DNA of 64,000 bases from Wohlfahrtiimonas chitiniclastica DSM 18708. GTDB taxonomy: Bacteria > Pseudomonadota > Gammaproteobacteria > Cardiobacteriales > Wohlfahrtiimonadaceae. The position numbers and the translations under genes are program-made. The notes under the pieces were generated by a model. That model was not told the DNA's origin, made no database searches, and was given only the letters and a program-made list of their open reading frames with translations. Below are positions 19,534 through 30,737 of the stretch, piece after piece (the first letter of the stretch is position 1; each line of letters opens with the position of its first letter). The stretch spans positions 62,001 through 126,000 of the forward strand of contig NZ_AQXD01000003.1 of the NCBI RefSeq assembly GCF_000375345.1. Reading direction: 5' to 3'.

Positions 19534-21900
19534 TTATTGACGCAAAAACACCTGAACCTCACCGAGGTTCTTGAGTATATTGGTTAGTATAGTATCAATC
19601 TCTTCATCTTTGATATTTTCCATATCATTTTGGAAAATCAGGCCAAAACTGAATGATTTTTCTGTTTTGTCTTCTTTTGCCAACTGATAAATATCAAAGA
19701 GTTGAATGGATTGAAGGAGTGGCGATTGAACTTGACGCATTACATCAATCACAGCAGCGACAGTCATGTGCTCAGGCACCACCAATGTTAAGTCACGACG
19801 TGATTGTGGGAACTTAGACAAAGGCTTAAAGACTGTGGGTTGTGTTGTTTTGATGGCAGCTAAATTTAATTCAAACAAATAAATGTCCGCGCTGACGTCG
19901 AGCTCTTTTGCCACTTTCGGATGAATCTTGCCCATGTAACCGACAGATTCACCGCGTACAAAAATTTCTGCACTTTGGCCAGGATGCAATAAATCAAATG
20001 CTTTGGCCACAAATTGCACTTCGCTCTCGTGAGCGGATAGAGCTAACAACGCTTCCACATCATTCTTCACATCGAAGAAATCCACTTTACGCGCTTTTTC
20101 GCCCCATTGTTCTGAGACTACATCGCCCACAACCGCACCGCCTAAATAGGCTTGTTGCGTCACGTTTGCCAATTCACCTTTAAAGGTTAAACCTGTTTCA
20201 AAGATGCGCACACGTTTTTGTTGGCGTTTTAAGTTGTAATCAATCGTTGCAATGAGCCCTGCTGCAAGCGTTGTTCTCATCACAGAAAGATCGGCGGAGA
20301 TTGGGTTTTTCAACGCAATCGGCGCTTGAGTTTTGTCAATGATGGCTTGCCATTTTGGCGCCACAAAACTCATGGTGATCACTTCGTTATAACCACGATC
20401 CACCAACACATTGTTAAACGCATTCACAGGCGTTGTGTACTCTGTCATTGGCGTCATGGTGGAGATGCGGTTATTAAAATGCGAATGGATGTTGTCATAT
20501 CCATCGATGCGCGCAATCTCTTCGATCAAATCATTTTCAATTTCAATGTCAAAGCGATGAGAAGGCGGCACCACCACAGCATGATCCTCTGCCACTTGAG
20601 TGTCCCCAATGCGGCTTAAGATTTCTGTGATGCGCTCGATGGCATAATCACGACCCACAAGTTGGCTAATGCGTGCAAAACGCACAGTGATCGCTTCACG
20701 TTTTGGCAATAAAGCCACATCTTCAGCAACGGTTACAGCGCCTGCTTGTCCACCTGCCAATGTCACCAATAAATGGGTGGCATATTCAAGGGCAATCATC
20801 GGTAGATTAAAGTCTACACCGCGCTCAAAGCGGTGCGATGCATCTGTATGTAAGCCATATTCACGCGCACGACCCGCAATCGCCAATGGATTGAACCATG
20901 CAGATTCTAAGAAAATTGCAGTGGTGTTGTCATCACATACGCTGTTATCGGCACCCATGATGCCAGCAAGCGCCACAGTTTTTTCATCATCAGCAATCAA
21001 CAATGTGTTCGCTTTTAATGTCACTGTATCGCCATTTAGCAAAGTAACGCTTTCACCTTGTGCAGATTGACGAACATGGACATTACCCACCAATTTATCT
21101 GCATCAAACGCATGCAAAGGTTGGCCAAGCTCTAACATCACATAGTTGGTGATGTCCACTAAAATTCCATGAGGACGCACGCCTGCGCGGCGCAAACGCT
21201 CTGTCATCCAAAGCGGAGAAGGCGCGCTCATGTTTAAGCCGGTAATTTTACGGCCTAAATAACGTGGGCAAGCCACTTTGTCTTGAACATTCACGGCAAC
21301 TTGATCCGCAATCACGGCATCAACATGATGCTGTGGCAGTGCTTTTAAAGCTGCCCCTGTGCTCAATGCTAAATCACGCGCAACACCATAAATGCTTAAG
21401 CAATCACCGCGGTTGGGCGTCAAATCGATTTCGAGGATTTCATCATTTAAGTTGTAATACTCACGGAAATCTTTACCAATTGGCGCATCTTCTGCCAAAA
21501 TCATCAAGCCGCCGTGATCATCACTTAAGCCCAACTCACGGGCAGAACACAACATGCCGTAAGACTCAACGCCACGCAATTTGGATTTTTTAATTTTAAA
21601 ATCACCCGGCAATACAGCACCAATCACAGCCGTTGGCACTTTAATGCCCACTGCCACATTTGGCGCACCACACACGATTTGTAATGGATCAGCCTCTCCC
21701 ACATTCACTGTGGCAATGCGCAATTTATCAGCATCTGGATGCGGTTCAACCGTTAAAACTTCACCCACCACAATGTTTGTGAAAGCAGGTGCTGCCAACG
21801 CTTCTGAGTCAACCTCTAAACCAAGCATCGTCAAATGATTGGAAATGTTTTGTGGAATTTCATCAATCCACTCTTTTAACCATGAGATAGATATTTTCAT
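19534..21900 (-). CDS. pheT: Phenylalanine--tRNA ligase beta subunit
   Basis: Large subunit of PheRS (alpha2beta2). N-terminal tRNA-binding OB domain EPHPDADKLRIATVNVG (about residues 51-67), B3/B4 editing region, DNA-binding-like B5 domain, and the C-terminal ferredoxin-fold anticodon-binding domain starting near FKPLSKFPQSRRDLTLVV (about 700). 788 residues, normal length. It lies between pheS and ihfA with 15-40-base gaps. The ribosome binding site is weak, consistent with coupling to pheS. Confidence 0.97.
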   Translation of the reverse strand: MKISISWLKEWIDEIPQNISNHLTMLGLEVDSEALAAPAFTNIVVGEVLTVEPHPDADKLRIATVNVGEADPLQIVCGAPNVAVGIKVPTAVIGAVLPGDFKIKKSKLRGVESYGMLCSARELGLSDDHGGLMILAEDAPIGKDFREYYNLNDEILEIDLTPNRGDCLSIYGVARDLALSTGAALKALPQHHVDAVIADQVAVNVQDKVACPRYLGRKITGLNMSAPSPLWMTERLRRAGVRPHGILVDITNYVMLELGQPLHAFDADKLVGNVHVRQSAQGESVTLLNGDTVTLKANTLLIADDEKTVALAGIMGADNSVCDDNTTAIFLESAWFNPLAIAGRAREYGLHTDASHRFERGVDFNLPMIALEYATHLLVTLAGGQAGAVTVAEDVALLPKREAITVRFARISQLVGRDYAIERITEILSRIGDTQVAEDHAVVVPPSHRFDIEIENDLIEEIARIDGYDNIHSHFNNRISTMTPMTEYTTPVNAFNNVLVDRGYNEVITMSFVAPKWQAIIDKTQAPIALKNPISADLSVMRTTLAAGLIATIDYNLKRQQKRVRIFETGLTFKGELANVTQQAYLGGAVVGDVVSEQWGEKARKVDFFDVKNDVEALLALSAHESEVQFVAKAFDLLHPGQSAEIFVRGESVGYMGKIHPKVAKELDVSADIYLFELNLAAIKTTQPTVFKPLSKFPQSRRDLTLVVPEHMTVAAVIDVMRQVQSPLLQSIQLFDIYQLAKEDKTEKSFSFGLIFQNDMENIKDEEIDTILTNILKNLGEVQVFLRQ

Positions 21901-21937
21901 ACGATTATTCTTTGTTTAAAATTTAGGATTCGGATGA

Positions 21938-23008
<1,071 letters not shown>

Positions 23009-23041
23009 TCAATCTTGAAGGTTCAGTATCAATACTGACAG

Positions 23042-23398
23042 TTAAGCTAAAGCTGCTTTTGCTTGCTCTGCTAAAGCACGGAATGCTTCTTTTTCAAATA
23101 CAGCAATATCAGCTAATACTTTACGATCGATTTCAACGTTTGCTTTTTTCAAACCATTGATGAAACGGCTGTAAGACAAACCACACTCACGTGCAGCTGC
23201 GTTGATACGTACGATCCATAAAGAACGGAAATCACGTTTTTTCTGACGACGATCGCGGTATGCATATTGACCCGCTTTGATAACTGCTTGGTTAGCAACG
23301 CGATAAACACGTGAACGTGCACCGTAGTAACCTTTTGCTTTCTTTAAAACCTTTTTGTGACGCGCGTGAGCGATAACACCACGTTTTACTCTTGCCAT
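23042..23398 (-). CDS. rplT: 50S ribosomal protein L20
   Basis: Early-assembly large-subunit protein, 118 residues, strongly basic. It begins [20 protein letters not shown] and contains [20 protein letters not shown] and [20 protein letters not shown], all conserved in L20. GAAGGAG lies 8 bases before the ATG. It follows rpmI in the thrS-infC operon. In E. coli, L20 represses its own operon by binding the mRNA; whether that holds here was not assessed. Confidence 0.98.
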   Translation of the reverse strand: MARVKRGVIAHARHKKVLKKAKGYYGARSRVYRVANQAVIKAGQYAYRDRRQKKRDFRSLWIVRINAAARECGLSYSRFINGLKKANVEIDRKVLADIAVFEKEAFRALAEQAKAALA

Positions 23399-23415
23399 GA
23401 TCTAAACTCCTTCAA

Positions 23416-23613
23416 TTATGCGTAAGGCAACATGCGGTTAACCATTTTTGTATCTACTTTCTTGATAACAGAAGCATTACGTAAATGGCGTTTACGCTTA
23501 GTTGATTTCTTAGTTAAGATGTGGCTACGGTGTGACGCGTGACGCTTAAAGTTGCCGCCACCGTTTTTGCGGAAACGCTTTTTAGCGCCGCTGTTTGATT
23601 TCATTTTAGGCAT
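23416..23613 (-). CDS. rpmI: 50S ribosomal protein L35
   Basis: 65-residue basic ribosomal protein beginning [19 protein letters not shown], with [15 protein letters not shown] and the C-terminal VNRMLPYA typical of L35. It lies between infC and rplT, the standard order. Confidence 0.98.
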   Translation of the reverse strand: MPKMKSNSGAKKRFRKNGGGNFKRHASHRSHILTKKSTKRKRHLRNASVIKKVDTKMVNRMLPYA

Positions 23614-23677
23614 AGTTTTTTAACTCGCATTTCTCAATCAATAATTAAAACAAATAGGAACAAAATAGACGGGTAGA

Positions 23678-24196
23678 TTACTTCTTAGCAGGTGCTAAAA
23701 CCATAACCATTTGACGACCTTCAAATTTAGGACGCTGTTCAACCACACCATATTCTTTCAAATCTTCTTCAACTCTGTTCAGAAGCTTCATTCCCAACTC
23801 TTGGTGAGCCATTTCACGGCCGCGAAAACGCAGCGTGATCTTGGTTTTATCACCATCACTAAGGAAACGGATCAGGTTGCGTAGTTTTACCTGATAATCC
23901 CCTTCATCAGTTCCTGGACGGAACTTGATCTCTTTGACCTGGATCTGTTTCTGCTTTTTACGCGCTTCGTGTTGCTTTTTCTGTTGTTCGAATTTGAATT
24001 TACCATAATTCATAATTCGGCAAACAGGCGGAGCGGCATTTGGAGAAATCTCCACAAGATCAAGGTCGCTATCATAAGCCATATTGAGGGCTTCCGCAAG
24101 TGGAACAACCCCTTTTTGCTCGCCCTCTGCATCGATCAAACGAACCTCACGTGCAGTGATCTCGTCATTTAACCTATGTTCATTCTGTGTGCTAAT
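23678..24196 (-). CDS. infC: Translation initiation factor IF-3, AUU start codon
   Basis: IF3 binds the 30S subunit, prevents premature 50S joining and discriminates against non-canonical start codons. Reading only from ATG/GTG/TTG gives an artificially short 153-residue protein starting inside the N-terminal domain. The frame continues upstream without a stop to ATT at 24194-24196, giving [20 protein letters not shown], which matches the N-terminus of IF3, and GGAG lies 8 bases before that ATT. The total is 172 residues. AUU is the known autoregulatory start of infC in E. coli: IF3 represses its own translation through it. Other motifs: [23 protein letters not shown] (about 58-80) and [18 protein letters not shown]. 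Confidence 0.95.
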   Translation of the reverse strand: MSTQNEHRLNDEITAREVRLIDAEGEQKGVVPLAEALNMAYDSDLDLVEISPNAAPPVCRIMNYGKFKFEQQKKQHEARKKQKQIQVKEIKFRPGTDEGDYQVKLRNLIRFLSDGDKTKITLRFRGREMAHQELGMKLLNRVEEDLKEYGVVEQRPKFEGRQMVMVLAPAKK

Positions 24197-24216
24197 AACT
24201 CTATCTCCATTAAGTA

Positions 24217-26133
24217 TTAATCTTTATTCATTAAGTCGATGGCAGCTTCTAAAGTCATCGTGCCAAGATCTTCGCCTTCGCGAGTTCTCACGGACACTAA
24301 GCCTTCTTCTGCCTCACGCTTACCGACAACTAAAAGGTAAGGGATTCGACCAATCGTAGCTTCACGGATTTTATATCCAATCTTTTCATTTCTCAAGTCA
24401 ATTTTCGTACGGATGTTCGCTTTTTTGAGCTTCGCTTCAATCTCTTTGACGTAGTCGTCTTGATGACTTGTGATCCCTGCCACAAATGCTTGGACTGGCG
24501 CTAACCAGAATGGGAAAGATCCTGCATGATGCTCAATTAAAATGCCAATGAAGCGTTCAAATGAGCCTAAAATTGCTCTGTGAAGCATAACAGGACGTTT
24601 ACGCGTATTATCTTCATCTACAAATTCTGCGTCTAAACGTTCTGGTAATACAAAGTCTAACTGAATTGTACCCACTTGCCAAGAACGGCCAATGGCATCT
24701 TTGATGTGGTATTCCACTTTCGGGCCATAGAATGCGCCTTCTCCTGGCAATTCTTCCCACTCAACGCCCGCAGCTTTCAATGCAATGCGTAAACCTTCCT
24801 CGGCTTTATCCCACACTTCATCAGAACCCGCGCGCTCTTCAGGGCGAAGGCTCAATTTGATGGCAATGTTTTCAAAGCCAAAGCGATCATACACACTCAT
24901 GGCAAAACGGTGGAAGTTTTCCACTTCGCTCACCACTTGATCAATGCGACAGAAAATGTGCGCATCATCTTGCACAAAGCCACGCACACGCATAATGCCG
25001 TGAAGAGCGCCCGAAGGTTCATTACGATGACATGAACCAAATTCAGCCAAACGTAAAGGCAAATCACGATAAGAGTGCAAACCGTGGTTAAACACTTGAA
25101 CGTGACATGGGCAGTTCATTGGTTTAACGGCATAATCGCGGTTTTCAGAAGCCGTCGTGAACATGTTTTCACGATAGTTTTCCCAGTGACCCGATTTTTC
25201 CCACAAGGAACGATCAACCACCATTGGGGTTTTAATTTCTAAATAGCCTTCTTCTTTTTGGCGCTCACGCATGTATTGCTCGATGATCTGCCAAAGCTGC
25301 CAACCATTAGGGTGCCAAAACACCATGCCTGGCGCTTCTTCTTGCAAATGGAACAACTCTTGTGCTTTACCAATGCGACGATGATCACGCTTAGACACTT
25401 CTTCTAAGAAGGCTAAATGTGCTTTCAACTCTTTTTCAGAGGCAAATGCCACCGCATAAATGCGCGTCAACATTTTATTGTTTGAATCACCGCGCCAATA
25501 AGCACCCGCAACATTCATCAATTTAAATGCAATGTTCGCTTTTTTAATGCTAGGTAAATGCGGACCCACACATAAATCTGTAAAAACATCTTCCCCATTG
25601 TCGCCTTGGCGATACAAGGAGATTTCTGTTTGATCCTCTGGCGCACGCGTAATGATGTCCACTTTATAAGTTTCACCGCGCGCGGCAAAGTATTCGATCG
25701 CTTCTGCACGTGGGTGCATTTCACGCGTCACATCTAAACCTTCTTTGATGATTTCGCGCATTTTTGCTTCAATGGCAGGCAAATCTTCAGGCGTGATGGG
25801 CGCTTTAAAATCGATGTCGTAATAAAAACCATTATCGATGGTTGGGCCAATGGCCAGCAATGCATCTGGATACAAGGTTTTCACAGCACGCGCTAAAACT
25901 TGCGCTGCCAATGTGTGACGAACAACCTCTAAACCTTCCTCATCTTTCGGCGTGAGAATTTTGACCGTTGCGTTTCCCGTTATTACCGTGGAGAGATCTT
26001 TTTGGGTACCGTCAACAACCATTGCCACAGCGGCTTTTGCAAGACCTGGGCCAATACTTTCTACAATATCAAAACCTGAAACAGGATTTGGGTACTCTCT
26101 TTGACTACCATCTGGCAGGGTAATAACAACCAT
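24217..26133 (-). CDS. thrS: Threonine--tRNA ligase
   Basis: Class II synthetase charging tRNA-Thr, 638 residues. Domains in order: N-terminal TGS (about 1-62), editing domain with SAD-type motif (about 65-225, including the metal-site [11 protein letters not shown] region), catalytic core with motif 2 region [19 protein letters not shown] (about 355-375), NCPCHVQVF (zinc Cys about 335) and [21 protein letters not shown] motif 3 halves, and C-terminal anticodon-binding domain. GGAG lies 6 bases before the ATG. First gene of the translation operon; a TATAAT at 26171-26176 on this strand is the likely -10 box. Confidence 0.97.
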   Translation of the reverse strand: MVVITLPDGSQREYPNPVSGFDIVESIGPGLAKAAVAMVVDGTQKDLSTVITGNATVKILTPKDEEGLEVVRHTLAAQVLARAVKTLYPDALLAIGPTIDNGFYYDIDFKAPITPEDLPAIEAKMREIIKEGLDVTREMHPRAEAIEYFAARGETYKVDIITRAPEDQTEISLYRQGDNGEDVFTDLCVGPHLPSIKKANIAFKLMNVAGAYWRGDSNNKMLTRIYAVAFASEKELKAHLAFLEEVSKRDHRRIGKAQELFHLQEEAPGMVFWHPNGWQLWQIIEQYMRERQKEEGYLEIKTPMVVDRSLWEKSGHWENYRENMFTTASENRDYAVKPMNCPCHVQVFNHGLHSYRDLPLRLAEFGSCHRNEPSGALHGIMRVRGFVQDDAHIFCRIDQVVSEVENFHRFAMSVYDRFGFENIAIKLSLRPEERAGSDEVWDKAEEGLRIALKAAGVEWEELPGEGAFYGPKVEYHIKDAIGRSWQVGTIQLDFVLPERLDAEFVDEDNTRKRPVMLHRAILGSFERFIGILIEHHAGSFPFWLAPVQAFVAGITSHQDDYVKEIEAKLKKANIRTKIDLRNEKIGYKIREATIGRIPYLLVVGKREAEEGLVSVRTREGEDLGTMTLEAAIDLMNKD

Positions 26134-26170
26134 TCAAAACTCCACGGATTGACTATTTAACAAACCATTA

Positions 26171-26176
26171 ATTATA
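26171..26176 (-). promoter_or_regulatory. Probable -10 box of the thrS operon
   Basis: TATAAT on the minus strand about 38 bases upstream of the thrS ATG. No good -35 box is seen at 16-18 bases, so this rests on the -10 alone. Confidence 0.45.
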
Positions 26177-26278
26177 TACCATTTAACAGAATAGCGATAT
26201 ATTTGCTGCATATAAAATTAACAACCGTGATATGATGCGCGCTCAGTCATTAATTTTATATACAACGAGTGTCAAAAC

Positions 26279-26683
26279 ATGAAAAAAATCCTTTTATATC
26301 CTTTGGTTATCTTATTTTCATTCTTCATTGTTGCCTGTTCAGATGACAATTCTCCTGAAGGCATCACCAAGCATTTCATCGAAAGCACCTATAAAGGCGA
26401 TGCTGAAGCGATGGTTAAAGCATTAGATTTAGGTAAAGATGGCGAAGATCCTATGGTTCAACAAATGATCGTCGGTAAAATGAGCATGGCAGCGGCTGAA
26501 GCTAAAGCAAACAGCGAAGCACAAGGCGGCATCTCTAAAATTGACATCAAAAATGTGAAATATCTTAATGACGATCAATCACGCGCCACTGTGAATTTTG
26601 TTGTGATATTCAAAAAAGGTGAAGAAGACGCTGGCGACATGACGACAGTGAAAACAGCCAAAGGCTGGAAAATCGCACTTTAA
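26279..26683 (+). CDS. DUF4878-type small lipoprotein
   Basis: 134-residue predicted lipoprotein: MKKILLYPLVILFSFFIVAC is a lipoprotein signal with Cys about 20, followed by SDDNSPEG. The mature part (SPEGITKHFIESTYKGDAE near the start, YLNDDQSRATVNFVVIFKKG, ending KTAKGWKIAL) looks like the NTF2-like DUF4878 fold of lipoproteins of unknown function. The next gene, a secreted cysteine-hydrolase candidate, begins one base after its stop, so the two are probably co-expressed. Confidence 0.75.
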   Translation: MKKILLYPLVILFSFFIVACSDDNSPEGITKHFIESTYKGDAEAMVKALDLGKDGEDPMVQQMIVGKMSMAAAEAKANSEAQGGISKIDIKNVKYLNDDQSRATVNFVVIFKKGEEDAGDMTTVKTAKGWKIAL

Positions 26684-26684
26684 G

Positions 26685-27281
26685 ATGATCATTGCATCAT
26701 GGATTAAAATCAGTGTTGTGAGCCTCACAGCACTTTTTTTATGCCCAAGCGTCAGTGCGAAAACACTTGCCCTTGGGGACATTGTGCTGCGTACTGGTAA
26801 TAATGTTGATAGCCTGATCATCCAAAAATTAAGTGGCGGTAGGTTTTCCCACATTGGCATCATTACCGATCTCAATCCTGTGATGGTCACACATTCCACC
26901 ACCGATGATGATCCGATGCATCTCAATCAAGTGATCACAACGCCACTGCCAGATTTCTTAGCTGCGCACATGGCCAAAGATTATGTGATCATGCGCCCTG
27001 CCTTTTTGTCAGAATCTGAACGCGTGCAGTTGAGCCATCACATCAAAAGGCAACTTGGCAGCCCGTATGTGCTCAAAGCACGCACAGAAGAGAATCTTTA
27101 TTGCACCACGCTCATTGAGCAGCCTTTGATGAGCCTAAAACCTGAGCTTAAGCTCACTTGGCAATCGATTGATGTCGGGCCTTTTCAAGGTCAATATCTG
27201 TTTCCCGATGCTTTTTTGCAGCTGCCAAACATGATGATTGTCGATGAGTTTAGCGAAGAGAGAGAAAATTCAGTACAATAA
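26685..27281 (+). CDS. YiiX/YebB-like NlpC/P60-superfamily cysteine hydrolase
   Basis: Secreted protein, 198 residues, with an N-terminal signal peptide ending near SVSA-KTLA (about residue 25). The permuted NlpC/P60 core shows GDIVLRTG (about 31), the catalytic-His strand GGRFSHIGII (about 51-60) and the Cys motif NLYCTTLIEQ (about 146-155). Note the order His before Cys, as in permuted papain-like members such as YiiX. Substrate unknown; related enzymes act on peptide or lipid amide/ester bonds. It is coupled to the preceding lipoprotein gene (stop TAA, one base, then ATG). Confidence 0.78.
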   Translation: MIIASWIKISVVSLTALFLCPSVSAKTLALGDIVLRTGNNVDSLIIQKLSGGRFSHIGIITDLNPVMVTHSTTDDDPMHLNQVITTPLPDFLAAHMAKDYVIMRPAFLSESERVQLSHHIKRQLGSPYVLKARTEENLYCTTLIEQPLMSLKPELKLTWQSIDVGPFQGQYLFPDAFLQLPNMMIVDEFSEERENSVQ

Positions 27282-27322
27282 CCATAACCCATCATTTTCA
27301 TCACTTTAATGGAATAATGATT

Positions 27323-28063
27323 ATGTTACTTTCTCGTTTATGCACAATTGCGCTCATCGGCAGCATCGGCAGCGTTGCCCTTGCCGATTCATTTAAACTG
27401 GGTGTCTTAGGCGAAATTGATCGCTCACCCTATAAAGGCATCGATCATGACAACAGCGTGCAGCCTTACATCAACTATGAAAGTCCTGTTTTTTACATCG
27501 ATGGTTTAGAAGCGGGCGTTTATATTCTCCATTCAGATACGCAGCAACTGACATTGGGCGCACTGTATGATCAAACGGGTTTTAAGCCAAAAGACAGCGA
27601 TGATTGGCGCATGAAGCAACTCAATCGCCGCAAAGAAAGCGTGATGGCAACCCTTGATTACACTTTGATCACAGATTTTGGCGGCTTTGGCGCAACCCTC
27701 AATACTGATCTGCTTGGCCGCAATAAAGGCACAACATTTGCCGTCAATTATTCCGCAGCCTTAACGATGCAAGATTTAACCTTAATGCCTGTGGTTGGGC
27801 TTGAGTGGCACAATAAGCGTTACAACAACTATTATTACGGCATCAATCACAGTGAATCGATGCGTTCTGGCTTGCCTGAATACACCAGTAAACAAGGTGT
27901 TAATCCCTATTTAGAGCTCAATTTAAGTTATCAAGTGACGCCAAAATGGGAAATTATGGCCACCGGCCGTTATGATCACCTGCATAAAAACATTCGCCAC
28001 AGCCCAATGGTGGATAAAAGCGATTTATACTCATTTCAACTCGGCGTTGCATATGAGTTTTAA
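27323..28063 (+). CDS. MipA/OmpV family outer-membrane protein
   Basis: Predicted outer-membrane beta-barrel of the MipA/OmpV family, 246 residues. A signal peptide ends around VALA-DSFKLG. The mature protein shows alternating aromatic strands, YKGIDHDNSVQPYINYESPVFY near the start and the C-terminal barrel signature YSFQLGVAYEF ending in Phe. ATG 27323 is chosen since GGA lies 9 bases upstream; ATG 27317 is only 3 bases from it. MipA-like proteins have been linked to murein-synthesis scaffolds and porin functions; the role here is unknown. A strong terminator follows. Confidence 0.82.
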   Translation: MLLSRLCTIALIGSIGSVALADSFKLGVLGEIDRSPYKGIDHDNSVQPYINYESPVFYIDGLEAGVYILHSDTQQLTLGALYDQTGFKPKDSDDWRMKQLNRRKESVMATLDYTLITDFGGFGATLNTDLLGRNKGTTFAVNYSAALTMQDLTLMPVVGLEWHNKRYNNYYYGINHSESMRSGLPEYTSKQGVNPYLELNLSYQVTPKWEIMATGRYDHLHKNIRHSPMVDKSDLYSFQLGVAYEF

Positions 28064-28111
28064 CCCAATTTTGGGGTCATGTTACAAAAGTCACACACAA
28101 TCATAATACAC

Positions 28112-28146
28112 AAACCGCACCATATTTCCGATAATGGTGCGGTTTT
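28112..28146 (+). terminator. Terminator after mipA-like gene
   Basis: AACCGCACCAT/ATGGTGCGGTT 11-bp stem with a 10-base loop, followed by TT; strong stem, short T run. Confidence 0.8.
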
Positions 28147-28205
28147 AGAACAACAATTGGCAACAATAACAATATTTCATTCATTGACAACATGGAGCTT
28201 TGCAC

Positions 28206-29591
28206 ATGGAAAAACATTCTATCGATGAACAACAATTACTGAAAGATGAAGCGAAATACTGCTCATTTGGCGACACTGTTCACTATGTCAATCCCCCAAA
28301 AATTTTCACGGATTGTAACGGCAGCTATTTATATGATGCCAACGATGTGCAATACCTTGACCTTCAAATGTGGTATTCCGCCGTTAACTTTGGCTATAAA
28401 AACGAACGCTTAGACAATGTGTTAAAACATCAAATCGACACATTGCCACAAATGGCGAGCCAATATTTGCACCCAACAAAAATCGAATTGGCCAAAGCCA
28501 TTGCCACCGATATGGAACGCAAATTTGGTAAAGAAGGCCGCGTACATTTTAACGTGGGCGGTTCTCAGTGTATTGAAGACTCCTTAAAATTGGTGCGCAA
28601 TGCAACGAATGGTAAAAGCTTAATGTTTGCCTTTGAAGGCGGCTATCATGGTCGTACATTAGGTGCATCTTCCATCACATCAAGCTATCGTTATCGCCGC
28701 CGTTATGGTCACTTTGGTGAACGTGCACAATTCATTCCATTCCCTTACCCATTCCGTCGCCCGAAAGGCATGACGGCAGAAGAGTATGGCGAACATTGTG
28801 TGAATGATTTTGCACGCCTCTTTGAAACAGAATACAACGGCGTTTGGGATCCTAAAGTTAAAGAAGCTGAATATGCAGCATTTTACGTTGAAGCGATTCA
28901 AGGCACCGGTGGTTATGTGATTCCGCCACGCAACTTCTTTAAAGGCTTGAAAAAAGTCTTGGATCAATACGGCATTTTATTGGTGGTGGATGAAATCCAA
29001 ATGGGCTTTTACCGCACCGGTAAATTATGGGCGATCGAGCACTTTGATGTGACACCAGATGTATTAGTATTTGCCAAAGCCTTAACCAATGGTTTAAATC
29101 CACTTGGCGGCTTATGGGCACGCGAAGAACTCATCAACCCAGATGTCTTCCCTCCAGGCTCAACACACTCAACCTTTGCCTCTAACCCACTTGGTACTGC
29201 CCTTGGTTTAGAAGTGATGAAGATGACCCAAGAAACTGACTATGAAACCATGGTGATGAAGAAAGGGGAACACTTCTTAGAAGGTTTGCGTGATCTACAA
29301 AAACGTCACAAAGAAATTGGTGATGTTGATGGTTTAGGTTTAGCGCTTCGTGCAGAAATCTGTACAGAAGATGGCTTTACACCGAACAAACCATTGTTAG
29401 ATAAAATGGTGGACATCGGTTTAGCCGGCGACTTAGATTGGAATGGTAAGAAAATGGGCTTAGTGCTTGATGTGGGCGGTTACTATAAAAACGTCATCAC
29501 CTTAGCGCCATCGCTTCATATTTCAACAGAAGAGATTGATCAAGGTTTAGCCTTATTAGATCAATTATTAACACGCGCTAAAAATAGCTAA
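28206..29591 (+). CDS. Class III (PLP) aminotransferase
   Basis: Pyridoxal-phosphate enzyme of the class III aminotransferase family (ornithine, GABA, diaminobutyrate and putrescine aminotransferases), 461 residues. Motifs: FNVGGSQCIEDSLKLVRNAT (about residues 118-137), FEGGYHGRTLGASS (about 147), LLVVDEIQMGFYRTGKLWA (about 260-278) and the Schiff-base Lys in VFAKALTNGLNPLGG (about 298). Start 28206 has GGAG 8 bases upstream; the TTG at 28200 is discounted. The substrate cannot be read from the sequence; its neighbours (acyltransferase-like, ureohydrolase-like, SMR exporters) point to an amine or polyamine compound. Confidence 0.88.
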   Translation: MEKHSIDEQQLLKDEAKYCSFGDTVHYVNPPKIFTDCNGSYLYDANDVQYLDLQMWYSAVNFGYKNERLDNVLKHQIDTLPQMASQYLHPTKIELAKAIATDMERKFGKEGRVHFNVGGSQCIEDSLKLVRNATNGKSLMFAFEGGYHGRTLGASSITSSYRYRRRYGHFGERAQFIPFPYPFRRPKGMTAEEYGEHCVNDFARLFETEYNGVWDPKVKEAEYAAFYVEAIQGTGGYVIPPRNFFKGLKKVLDQYGILLVVDEIQMGFYRTGKLWAIEHFDVTPDVLVFAKALTNGLNPLGGLWAREELINPDVFPPGSTHSTFASNPLGTALGLEVMKMTQETDYETMVMKKGEHFLEGLRDLQKRHKEIGDVDGLGLALRAEICTEDGFTPNKPLLDKMVDIGLAGDLDWNGKKMGLVLDVGGYYKNVITLAPSLHISTEEIDQGLALLDQLLTRAKNS

Positions 29592-29608
29592 TCATTGACG
29601 CGTTTCAG

Positions 29609-29638
29609 ATGGATCATAAGTCACTTATGATCCATTTG
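29609..29638 (+). terminator. Strong hairpin after aminotransferase gene
   Basis: ATGGATCATAAG/CTTATGATCCAT, a perfect 12-bp stem with TCA loop, 18 bases after the stop. Only TTTG follows, so it could be an imperfect terminator, an mRNA-stabilising hairpin or an attenuator between this gene and the next, rather than a full stop. Confidence 0.55.
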
Positions 29639-29663
29639 CATTGTAGAACCATCAACAAGGGGG

Positions 29664-30737
29664 ATGACAGTGCAGTACCTCACACAATTAGAACCTGATT
29701 CACTCATCAGAGCCTTTGAGCAATCTCCGCCCTACCATTTTGTGGTGCAAACGGACGTGCCCAATGTGCCTGCCTTTCGCGCACCCTTTAATCTATTGAC
29801 CACGCTTGAGGCCGATGCCCTTAAAAAAATTGCGCGCCTGCCACTCCAAAAGCTGATCCACCGGGCACTGACGTGGCAAACCACGTTTATTGGCACCACA
29901 GTGTCTGAATATTGCTTAATCGGTGATGACGATGCCACACAAATCGCTCGCGCCATTCGTGCTGCGTATGGTCAAAAAACCGCACTCACCATTGTCAAAG
30001 ACATTCCGAATCAGTCGCCCCTATTGAGTGATGAGGCCAACCAAAAAGCCGCTGAATTAAAAGCCGCATTGATGGCAGAAAATTTCATCACACTCTCTGG
30101 CCAAGCCTTAGCATGGGTGCCAATTGATTTTAAAAACTCAGAAGAATACATCGCGCGCCTCTCTAAATCCCGCAGAAAAGACATGCGCCGCAAACTCAAA
30201 AGTCTTGCGGACATTGAGATTCGCGAAATCAAAACCGGGGATGCCATCTTTCAAGATGACGCCATCCTCAATGAATATTATGATCTGTATCTCAATGTGT
30301 TTCATCAAAGTGAGATCCATTTTGATCAACTGAGCCGTGAATTTTTCAAAACCATTTTGCAAGATGCACAAAGTGGCGGCATCATTTTCACCTATCATCA
30401 CAATGATCAATTGATTGGGTACAACATCTGCTATGTGCTCAATCAGCGCTTGGTGGATAAATATGTAGGCTTTGTTTATCCTGCAGCGCGCGAACACAAT
30501 TTGTATTACCTCAGCTGGTTTTACAATTTAGATTATGCCGCACAGCATCAATTGACCCATTACATTGCCGGTTGGACGGATCCGCAAATCAAAGCGTATC
30601 TTGGTGCCCAGTTCACCTTCACAGAACATGCTGTGTACATTAAAAACCCAATGTTGCGTGCCATTTTGAGCCGCTTGAGCCGCTATTTTGAGAGTGATCA
30701 AAAAACTTTGGATCAACTCAATCAGGAGAACCCATGA
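29664..30737 (+). CDS. GNAT/FemAB-like N-acyltransferase-family protein
   Basis: 357-residue protein without signal peptide, resembling the BioF2/FemAB-like GNAT acyltransferases often labelled peptidoglycan biosynthesis proteins. The central SKSRRKDMRRKLKSL basic segment (about 167-181), GYNICYVLNQRLVDKYVGF (about 252-270) and LSWFYNLDYAAQ near 283 fit the GNAT half. Substrate unknown. ATG 29664 directly abuts AAGGGGG; the GTG at 29670 is better spaced and may be the true start (355 residues). Its stop overlaps the next ATG (ATGA), so acyl transfer and the ureohydrolase-like step are probably coupled. Confidence 0.72.
   Translation: MTVQYLTQLEPDSLIRAFEQSPPYHFVVQTDVPNVPAFRAPFNLLTTLEADALKKIARLPLQKLIHRALTWQTTFIGTTVSEYCLIGDDDATQIARAIRAAYGQKTALTIVKDIPNQSPLLSDEANQKAAELKAALMAENFITLSGQALAWVPIDFKNSEEYIARLSKSRRKDMRRKLKSLADIEIREIKTGDAIFQDDAILNEYYDLYLNVFHQSEIHFDQLSREFFKTILQDAQSGGIIFTYHHNDQLIGYNICYVLNQRLVDKYVGFVYPAAREHNLYYLSWFYNLDYAAQHQLTHYIAGWTDPQIKAYLGAQFTFTEHAVYIKNPMLRAILSRLSRYFESDQKTLDQLNQENP

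Noticed and set aside
23678-24139. Truncated or frameshifted infC
   Set aside because: The frame is intact upstream to an AUU codon with a good ribosome binding site, giving a normal IF3.
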